Of a stretch of 64,000 nucleotides of DNA, positions 57,799 to 64,000 are shown piece after piece. Where the stretch lies: contig NZ_UGJJ01000001.1 in NCBI RefSeq assembly GCF_900451175.1, positions 1,054,001-1,118,000 of the forward strand, in the 5' to 3' direction. The DNA is from Kingella potus (GTDB lineage Bacteria > Pseudomonadota > Gammaproteobacteria > Burkholderiales > Neisseriaceae). The position numbers were made by a program, and so were the translations under genes. The notes below the pieces were generated by a model. That model was given only the letters and a program-made list of their open reading frames with translations, did not search any database and was not told the DNA's origin. The stretch's first letter is position 1; each line of letters starts with the position of its first letter.

Positions 57799-58954
57799 CG
57801 AATCCAAATTACTCGACCGCCAAATCCTCAAAAACGGCGACAAATTCGACCAGTCGCTGCTGTGGATGCTGGTGCTGCTGCTCTCTTTCGGCCTGCTGAT
57901 GGTTTATTCCGCTTCGATTGTGTGGGCGGGCTACGACGGCAATCCGTGGAAAGTGGTGGAAAAACAGGCGCAGTTTGCCGCTTTCGGCTGTGTGCTGGCC
58001 TTTGCCCTTTTCTGGGTGAAAATGTCGTTTTGGCGCAAGGCTTCCGTGTGGCTTCTGATCGGCAACACGCTGGTGCTGCTGGCGGTGTTGGCCGTCGGCG
58101 AAGAAATCAACGGAGCGAAACGCTGGATCAGGCTGGGCTTTTTCAACTACCAGCCCAGCGAAACCTACAAACTGGCGGTCATCCTTTATCTCGCGGCCTT
58201 TTTCAACCGACGCGCCGAAGTGCTCAAGCAGCTCAAAAGCCTGATTTTCCCGGGAATTTTGGTCGGTGCCGGACTCGGCCTGATTTTCAGCGAGCCCGAT
58301 TTGGGTGCGATGGTGGTTACCACGCTGATTGCGCTGGGTATGCTGTTTCTCGCCGACTTGCCGAAAAAATGGTTTTCCTTCGCCGTGGGAGCCGGCGTAT
58401 GCGGGCTGGTGTTGGCCGTGCTGGCCGCACCCTACCGCATGGCACGTGTTTCGGCCTTTCTCAACCCGTTCAACGACCCCTTGGGCACGGGCTACCAGCT
58501 CACCCACTCACTGATCGCCAACGCACGCGGGCAATGGTTCGGCACGGGCTTGGGTGCCAGTCTGGACAAACGTTTTTATCTGACCGAATCGGAAGCCCAC
58601 ACCGACTTTATCTTTGCCGTGATCAGCGAAGAATGGGGCTTTTTCGGCCTGTGTATGCTGGTGTTCTGCTACGGCTGGCTGGTATGGCGCGCTTTTTCCA
58701 TCGGCAAGCAGGCGCGTGATTTGGAGCTTTTTTTCAGCTCCTTCACCGCCTACGGCATCGCCATCTGGCTGGGCGTGCAGAGTTTTTTCCACATCGGCGT
58801 GAACATCGGCCTGCTGCCCACCAAAGGCCTGCCGCTGCCGCTGGTGTCCTACGGCGGCTCGGCGGCGGTGGTGATGATTGTGAGCATGGGGCTGCTGCTG
58901 CGGGCAGATTACGAAAACCGCCGCAAAATGCGCGGCTACAAAGTAGAGGCTTGA
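57791..58954 (+). CDS. ftsW: Lipid II polymerase FtsW (SEDS family)
   Basis: 387 residues, ten transmembrane helices. Septal glycan polymerase acting with FtsI. Characteristic blocks: GLLMVYSASIVWA, NGAKRWIRLGFFNYQPSE, SEPDLGAMVVTT, AHTDFIFAVISEEWGF and LPTKGLPLPLVSYGGSA. Starts within the preceding gene (8-base overlap) and ends 3 bases before murG. Confidence 0.97.
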   Translation: MISESKLLDRQILKNGDKFDQSLLWMLVLLLSFGLLMVYSASIVWAGYDGNPWKVVEKQAQFAAFGCVLAFALFWVKMSFWRKASVWLLIGNTLVLLAVLAVGEEINGAKRWIRLGFFNYQPSETYKLAVILYLAAFFNRRAEVLKQLKSLIFPGILVGAGLGLIFSEPDLGAMVVTTLIALGMLFLADLPKKWFSFAVGAGVCGLVLAVLAAPYRMARVSAFLNPFNDPLGTGYQLTHSLIANARGQWFGTGLGASLDKRFYLTESEAHTDFIFAVISEEWGFFGLCMLVFCYGWLVWRAFSIGKQARDLELFFSSFTAYGIAIWLGVQSFFHIGVNIGLLPTKGLPLPLVSYGGSAAVVMIVSMGLLLRADYENRRKMRGYKVEA

Positions 58955-58957
58955 AAA

Positions 58958-60025
58958 ATGGGCAAAACATTCCTGCTGATGGCCGGCGGCACCGGCGGCC
59001 ACATCTTCCCCGCGCTGGCCGTGGCGCAGTCGCTCCAAGCGCGCGGCCACAGCGTCGTCTGGCTGGGCAGCGTGCAGTCGATGGAAGAGCGCATCGTGCC
59101 GCAGCACGGCATCCCGCTGGAAACCCTCGCCATCAAAGGCGTGCGCGGCAGCGGCCTCAAACGCAAGCTGCTGCTTCCCTTTACGCTGCTCCAAACCGTA
59201 CGCGCCGCCCGTGCCGTCATCAAAAAGCACAAGGTTTCCTGCGTCATCGGCTTCGGCGGCTTCGTAACCTTTCCCGGCGGCGTGGCGGCCAAGCTCTGCG
59301 GCGTGCCCGTCGTCATCCACGAACAAAACGCCGTTGCCGGCCTGTCCAACCGCCTGCTCGCCAAAACCGCCAAGCGCGTGCTGTATGCCTTTCCAGATGC
59401 GTTTGATGCGCCCGACGGCCTCGTCGGCAACCCCGTCCGCGCGGACATCGCCGCCCTTCCCGCGCCCGAAACGCGGTTTGCAGAACGGACAGGCCGTCTG
59501 AAAATACTGGTGGTCGGCGGCAGCCTCGGTGCGCAGATACTGAACGAAACCGTTCCCGCCGCCCTTGCCGCCCTGCCGCCGGAAAGCCGTCCGCAGGTGT
59601 TGCACCAGTCGGGGCGCGGCAAACTCGAAGCCTTGCAGGCCGCCTACCGGAATGCGGGCGTGGAGGCCGAGTGCTGCGAATTTATCGACGACATGGTGTC
59701 CGCCTACCGCGCGGCCGATTTGGCCGTGTGCCGCGCCGGCGCACTTACCGTGGCCGAACTGGCCGCCGCCGGCCTCGGCGCACTGCTCGTTCCCTATCCC
59801 TACGCCGTGGACGACCACCAAACCGCCAACGCCCGCTTCATGGCGCAGGCCGGTGCCGCCGTGCTGCTGCCGCAACCCGAACTGACCGTTGCCCGCCTTG
59901 CGCAAATCCTCGGCGGCCTCACGCGGGAACAATGCCTGCAACAGGCGCAAAACGCCCGCCGCCTCGCCAATCCCGACAGCGCGGAAAAAGTAGCCGCAGC
60001 GGCAATCGCGGCGGCGGGTGCGTAA
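58958..60025 (+). CDS. murG: Lipid II synthase MurG
   Basis: 355 residues, GT28 glycosyltransferase adding GlcNAc to lipid I. N-terminal MAGGTGGHIFPALAVA, IGFGGFVTFPGGVAAKL, HEQNAVAGLSNRLLA, and C-terminal VVGGSLGAQILNE, LVPYPYAVDDHQTANARF. TGRLKIL is an in-frame uptake sequence. Start ATG 58958, three bases after ftsW. Confidence 0.97.
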   Translation: MGKTFLLMAGGTGGHIFPALAVAQSLQARGHSVVWLGSVQSMEERIVPQHGIPLETLAIKGVRGSGLKRKLLLPFTLLQTVRAARAVIKKHKVSCVIGFGGFVTFPGGVAAKLCGVPVVIHEQNAVAGLSNRLLAKTAKRVLYAFPDAFDAPDGLVGNPVRADIAALPAPETRFAERTGRLKILVVGGSLGAQILNETVPAALAALPPESRPQVLHQSGRGKLEALQAAYRNAGVEAECCEFIDDMVSAYRAADLAVCRAGALTVAELAAAGLGALLVPYPYAVDDHQTANARFMAQAGAAVLLPQPELTVARLAQILGGLTREQCLQQAQNARRLANPDSAEKVAAAAIAAAGA

Positions 60026-60063
60026 ACCCTTTTCAATTTTCAAACAGGCACAGGAGTAGGAGA

Positions 60064-60849
60064 ATGGGCTTTTTCGACAAACTGTTTGGCAAAAAAAGCA
60101 AACCCGAACCCGTTTCCTTCGCCCGCGAAGACGACGAAGATATGCACCGCGCCTCCGTGCAGGCGCGGGATACCTTCAAATACTTCTGGCGCGAGTATTA
60201 CTGGGAGCAGCGGCGTATTGTCAAAGGGCTGAGCCACGCTGCGGTAAAAGCCCCGTTTTGGCAGGAAATCGACGGCAGCGTGGAAACCGAACATATGTGG
60301 CTGGAAGACCTCGCCTTCGACGGCGAAAACATCAGCGGCACCCTGATCAACAGCCCCAACATCCTCACCAACATACAGGCCGGAGAAAGAATCAACGGCC
60401 TGCCCTGCCGCGAAATTACCGACTGGCTGATGGCCGACGGCAAAAAAGTCTGCGGCGGCTTTACCGTGCAGGCTTTGCGCCGGCAAATGGGCGATGAAGA
60501 ACGTGCCGCCCACGACCGGGCTTGGGGCTTGGATTTCGGCGACGGCCAAACCGTGCTGCTGGCAATCGGTCAGGAAGAGCATCCCGAATACCTCGATCAG
60601 CACCCCGCCGACACCAATATGTCGTCCGGCCTGCGCGATCATCTGCGCAAACATCCCGAAGATGCCGCCGCTGCCGACGAAAACGGCCAAACCATGCTGC
60701 ACCACGCCGCCATCGCCGGCAATGCCGAGAGCGTGCGCGTCCTGCTGGCGATGGGCGCGGTGCCGCAGCAGCGCGACGCACGCGGCAAAACCGCCGCCGA
60801 CTACGCCCGAGAAATCGGCTGGCCGCAGCTTCTGCCGCTGCTCTTGTAA
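60064..60849 (+). CDS. DUF2314 protein with C-terminal ankyrin repeats
   Basis: 261 residues. Residues about 25-165 match the DUF2314 (YegJ-like) pattern (ASVQARDTFKYFWREYYWEQ, VETEHMWLEDLAFDGENISG, ERINGLPCREITDWLMADGK). Residues about 185-255 contain ankyrin-like repeats (ENGQTMLHHAAIAGNAESVR, VLLAMGA, ARGKTAADYAREIGWPQLL). No signal peptide, so cytoplasmic. AGGAG precedes ATG 60064. It lies between murG and murC, normally adjacent in dcw clusters. Function unknown. Confidence 0.78.
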   Translation: MGFFDKLFGKKSKPEPVSFAREDDEDMHRASVQARDTFKYFWREYYWEQRRIVKGLSHAAVKAPFWQEIDGSVETEHMWLEDLAFDGENISGTLINSPNILTNIQAGERINGLPCREITDWLMADGKKVCGGFTVQALRRQMGDEERAAHDRAWGLDFGDGQTVLLAIGQEEHPEYLDQHPADTNMSSGLRDHLRKHPEDAAAADENGQTMLHHAAIAGNAESVRVLLAMGAVPQQRDARGKTAADYAREIGWPQLLPLLL

Positions 60850-61150
60850 ACCTGTTTTCCAGACGGCCTTTCCCGTTTGCGGCAAAACGGAGCGGGCAGG
60901 GCGGCAGAGGCCGTCTGAAAACAAACACGGAGCGGCTTTTCAGACGGCTTCAAAGCACACGGATACACCGGCAGGCCGTCCGAACGGTACGCAGGCGGCA
61001 GAGCCGCAATCCGTCCCAACCCTTTTTTACCCCGTGCGGCATGACACAGGCACGGCATAGGCTTTACAATCCGCCCCTTTTTTGCGGCTTCACTTTCAGA
61101 CGGCCTCCCGCCGCCGCAGAGGCCGTCTGAAAAAGCATAGGGACACCATC
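60850..61150. other. Gap before murC with scattered uptake sequences
   Basis: 301 bases without a gene. Uptake pair at 60908-60949, degenerate uptake sites at 60860-60871 and 60973-60984, and a tail-to-tail pair at 61094-61133. No clear promoter seen. Confidence 0.55.
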
Positions 61151-62560
61151 ATGAAAAACAGAGTCAGACACATCCATTTCGTCGGCATCGGCGGCTCGGG
61201 CATGTGCGGCATTGCCGAAGTGCTGCACAACCAAGGCTACACCGTTTCCGGCTCCGACCAGGCACAGAGCGCGGTAACGCGGCATTTGGCCGGCTTGGGC
61301 GTGCGCGTCTATCCCGGCCACACCGCCGAACACGTCAGCGGCGCGGATGTGGTCGTGATTTCCACCGCCGTCAAAAAGGACAATCCCGAAGTGCTGGCCG
61401 CCCATGCGCAGCAGATACCCGTTATCCCCCGCGCCCTGATGCTGGCCGAACTGATGCGTTTCAAAGACGGCATAGCCGTTGCCGGCACACACGGCAAAAC
61501 CACCACCACCAGCCTCACCGCCTCCGTACTCGCCGCCGCCGGCCTCGATCCCACCTTCGTCATCGGCGGCAAACTCACCGCCGTCGGCACCAACGCCCGT
61601 TTGGGCAAAGGCAGCTATATCGTCGCCGAAGCCGACGAATCCGACGCATCCTTCCTCCACCTCACACCGGTCATGTCCGTTGTTACCAACATCGACGAAG
61701 ACCATATGGAAACCTACGGCCACAGCGTTGAAAAACTGCACCAGGCCTTTATCGACTTTATCCACCGTATGCCGTTTTACGGCAAAGCCTTTCTGTGCGC
61801 CGACAGCGAACACGTCCGCGCCATCCTGCCCAAAGTCAGCAAACCCTACGCCACTTACGGCTTCGGCGAAGATGCCGACATCCGCGCCGGAAACATCGAA
61901 AGCGACGGCGCACGGATGCGGTTTGACGTATGCGTGCGCATGAAAGGCCACGACCCGCTCGATTTTCCCGTAACCCTCAACCTGCCCGGCCGCCACAACG
62001 TCCTCAACGCGCTTGCCGCCATAGGTGTAGCGCTCGAATGCGGCGCAGGCACAGAAGCCGTGCGGCAGGGGCTGGAAAACTTCGGCGGAGTGGGCCGCCG
62101 CTTCCAAAGCTACGGCGAAATCCCCTTGAAAAACGGCGGCAGCGCACTGGTTGTCGACGACTACGGCCACCACCCCACAGAAATGGCCGCCACCATCGCC
62201 GCCGCACGCGGCGCATATCCCGACCGCCGCCTGGTGCTGGCTTTCCAGCCGCACCGCTACACCCGCACCCGCGACCTGTTCGACGACTTCGCCAAAGTGC
62301 TCAACACCGTGGACACGCTGGTGCTGACCGACGTATATGCCGCCGGCGAAGAGCCGCTGGCCGAAGACAGCCGAGCCCTTGCCCGCAACGTCCGTGCCTA
62401 CGGCAAAGTCGAGCCGCTCTACTGCGCCGACGTAAACGAGCTGCCCGCCATGCTGCTGGACACCGTGCTGCGCGACGGCGACATCCTGCTCAACATGGGC
62501 GCGGGCAGTATCAACAAAGTACCCGCCGAACTGGTGCGGCGGGCGCAAGAGGCCGTCTGA
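61151..62560 (+). CDS. murC: UDP-MurNAc:L-alanine ligase MurC
   Basis: 469 residues. FVGIGGSGMCGIAEVL at the N-terminus, ATP loop VAGTHGKTTTTSL near residue 115, VAEADESDASFL, DDYGHHPTEMAATI and FQPHRYTRTRDLFDDFA. First amino-acid ligase of the pathway. ATG 61151 chosen; the upstream frame is uptake-sequence derived. The EAV-stop end is an uptake sequence. Confidence 0.97.
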   Translation: MKNRVRHIHFVGIGGSGMCGIAEVLHNQGYTVSGSDQAQSAVTRHLAGLGVRVYPGHTAEHVSGADVVVISTAVKKDNPEVLAAHAQQIPVIPRALMLAELMRFKDGIAVAGTHGKTTTTSLTASVLAAAGLDPTFVIGGKLTAVGTNARLGKGSYIVAEADESDASFLHLTPVMSVVTNIDEDHMETYGHSVEKLHQAFIDFIHRMPFYGKAFLCADSEHVRAILPKVSKPYATYGFGEDADIRAGNIESDGARMRFDVCVRMKGHDPLDFPVTLNLPGRHNVLNALAAIGVALECGAGTEAVRQGLENFGGVGRRFQSYGEIPLKNGGSALVVDDYGHHPTEMAATIAAARGAYPDRRLVLAFQPHRYTRTRDLFDDFAKVLNTVDTLVLTDVYAAGEEPLAEDSRALARNVRAYGKVEPLYCADVNELPAMLLDTVLRDGDILLNMGAGSINKVPAELVRRAQEAV

Positions 62561-62639
62561 AAACGCAAATCCGGCCGCAAAACCTTTTTCAGACGGCCTC
62601 AAACAGCAACACAGGCAGCAATAAAGAAAGAAATACAGT

Positions 62640-63551
62640 ATGCAGAACTTCGGCAAAGTCGCCGTATTGATGGGCGGATTTTCCAGCGAGCGTGAAGTAT
62701 CGCTCGACAGCGGACGTGCGGTGCTCGCAGCCTTGCGCGAAAAGGGCGTGGATGCCCATGCGTTCGACCCGAAAGAAACGCCGCTGGGCGAATTGGCGGC
62801 GCAGGGTTTCGACTGCGCGTTTAATATCCTGCACGGCATATTCGGCGAAGACGGCACGGTGCAGGGCGCATTGGAGGCACTCGGCATCCGCTATACCGGC
62901 TGCGGCGTGCTGGCCTCAGCCGTCGGCATGGACAAATACCGCTGCAAACTCTTATGGAAAGGCCTCGGCCTGCCCGTACCCGATTACGAAGTGCTGGGCG
63001 AAGACAGCGATTTCGACGAAGTGGAGCGCAAACTCGGCCTGCCGCTGTTCGTCAAACCGGCCAACGAAGGCAGCAGCGTCGGCGTAGTGAAAGTGAAAGA
63101 GGCAGGCCGTCTGAAAGAGGTATACCGCAGTCTCAAACGCTTCAAAGGCGAAATCATCGCCGAAAAATTCATCGGCGGCGGCGAATATACCTGCGCCGTC
63201 CTCGGCGGCGAGGCATTGCCCACCGTGCGCATCATCCCCGCCACCGAGTTTTACGACCAAGAAGCAAAATACGGCCGCGACGACACCGTTTATCTTTGTC
63301 CGTCCGATCTTGCGGATGCGGACGAAAAACTGATGCGCACGCTGGCCGTACGCGCTTTCGCCGCCATCGGCGGACGCGGCTGGGGCAGAATCGATTTTCT
63401 GAAAGACGAAAACGGCCGCCTCCACCTGTTGGAAGCCAACACCCTGCCCGGCATGACCTCGCACAGCCTTGTGCCCAAAGCAGCGGCAGAGGCCGGCATC
63501 GGCTTTGCCGAGCTCTGCCTGAGGATTTTACAGACGGCCTATGTGGAATAA
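62640..63551 (+). CDS. ddlB: D-alanine:D-alanine ligase
   Basis: 303 residues, ATP-grasp ligase. VAVLMGGFSSEREVSLDSG at residues 7-25, HGIFGEDGTVQGALE, KPANEGSSVGVVKV, and EANTLPGMTSHSLVPKAA at the C-terminus with the metal ligands. The Tyr typical of D-Ala-D-Ala ligases is in EFYDQEAKY. AGGRLK-type and LQTAYVE segments come from in-frame uptake sequences. Makes the MurF substrate. Confidence 0.97.
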   Translation: MQNFGKVAVLMGGFSSEREVSLDSGRAVLAALREKGVDAHAFDPKETPLGELAAQGFDCAFNILHGIFGEDGTVQGALEALGIRYTGCGVLASAVGMDKYRCKLLWKGLGLPVPDYEVLGEDSDFDEVERKLGLPLFVKPANEGSSVGVVKVKEAGRLKEVYRSLKRFKGEIIAEKFIGGGEYTCAVLGGEALPTVRIIPATEFYDQEAKYGRDDTVYLCPSDLADADEKLMRTLAVRAFAAIGGRGWGRIDFLKDENGRLHLLEANTLPGMTSHSLVPKAAAEAGIGFAELCLRILQTAYVE

Positions 63552-64000
63552 TGCCCAAACCCTGAGCCGCGTTTCGGGCTGGCTGTATGCCGCAGTCGCG
63601 GTTCTGCTGCTTTGTTCGGCAGCGGTATGGCTCTACCGTTCGCCCCATTTTCCCGTCAAGCAGGTCAATATCAACGGCCGGCTGCGCTACTCCGACAGCG
63701 GACAATTGCAGCAGGTGGCGCAGCAGTACATACGCGGCAATATATTCAGAGCCGATTTGAACGGCGCACAGGCCGCATTTGCCAGGCTGCCGTGGATTGC
63801 CAAAGCCGAAGTGCGCCGCCGCCTGCCCGATGCGGTAGACATCAGCCTTACCGAACGCATCCCCGTGGCGCATTGGGACGAAGGCCGCCTGCTCGACAGC
63901 GAAGGCAATCCGTTCGCCGCAACATGGGAGGGCGACGGCGAACTGCCCGAATTCAAAGGGCAGGAAGGTTCGGGCAAAATCATGGCCGAACATTTGGACA
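63541..64000 (+). CDS. ftsQ: Cell division protein FtsQ, N-terminal part
   Basis: 153 residues before the window ends, no stop yet. A short cytoplasmic tail, a transmembrane helix (about residues 13-32, SGWLYAAVAVLLLCSAAVWL), then a POTRA domain: PVKQVNINGRLRYSDSGQL, FRADLNGAQAAFARLPWIAK, AEVRRRLPDAVDISLTERIP, and the start of the FtsQ beta domain (AHWDEGRLLDSEGNPF). ATG 63541 overlaps the end of ddlB by 11 bases; an alternative start is not in frame nearby. FtsA and FtsZ would be expected next. Confidence 0.93.
   Translation, partial: MWNNAQTLSRVSGWLYAAVAVLLLCSAAVWLYRSPHFPVKQVNINGRLRYSDSGQLQQVAQQYIRGNIFRADLNGAQAAFARLPWIAKAEVRRRLPDAVDISLTERIPVAHWDEGRLLDSEGNPFAATWEGDGELPEFKGQEGSGKIMAEHLD

Noticed and set aside
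61064..62887. A 607-codon ORF antisense to murC and ddlB
   Set aside because: Gly/Val/Ala-rich antisense shadow of GC-rich coding sequence; no motifs.

Overview
The window comes from a GC-rich member of Neisseria or a very close relative. The main evidence is the 12-base DNA uptake sequence AGGCCGTCTGAA (the AG dialect, not the ATGCCGTCTGAA form typical of N. meningitidis and N. gonorrhoeae). It occurs dozens of times, both as inverted pairs after genes and inside coding sequence. Gene content and protein sequences (NorM, CysS, PenA/FtsI, RpoN, the dcw order) also look neisserial. I cannot fix the species; a GC-rich commensal such as N. bacilliformis would fit, but that is inference.

Layout. 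1-13.3 kb: the end of rarA, then murB-norM, a thioesterase, ampG-aroE-mtgA and glnD. These are separated by large composite repeats made of uptake-sequence hairpins and REP-like palindromes; one repeat is split by an intact IS481-family element (9175-10435). 14.0-20.9 kb: tRNA-Arg/Glu, dgt, a lone rmlD, a YdcH-type small protein, dapF plus a membrane protein, cysK, a small lipoprotein and twin tRNA-Leu genes. 20.9-32.2 kb: RNase R with a long lysine/alanine-rich tail, a Nudix hydrolase, pcm, a rhodanese, a DUF1275 membrane protein, an OmpA-like lipoprotein, a YfbK-type VWA lipoprotein, and a small locus with an XRE regulator, a secreted protein and an SH3 lipoprotein. 32.4-44.7 kb: cysS, obg, purD, lptB-rpoN-hpf, an AT-rich orphan gene, an SPFH protein, argG, tRNA-Met/Ala and a MidA-type methyltransferase.

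44.9-64.0 kb is the division and cell wall (dcw) cluster: mraZ-rsmH-ftsL-ftsI-murE-[three accessory genes, two of them broken]-murF-[membrane protein]-mraY-[DUF4760-like]-murD-[small membrane protein]-ftsW-murG-[DUF2314-ankyrin]-murC-ddl-ftsQ (cut by the window end). It makes UDP-MurNAc-pentapeptide, lipid I and lipid II and builds the septal synthase. Together with murB, mtgA, ampG and dapF, a large share of the window serves peptidoglycan synthesis and recycling.

Most interesting points: an ~86-residue apparent internal duplication in PBP2 (FtsI), with active-site neighbours that match known cephalosporin-resistance substitutions; gene stop codons supplied by uptake sequences; the composite repeat family; a -1 frameshift site in a lipoprotein gene; a textbook mraZ promoter with MraZ boxes; a tRNA promoter lying on the rnr start codon; and an AT-rich orphan membrane gene.
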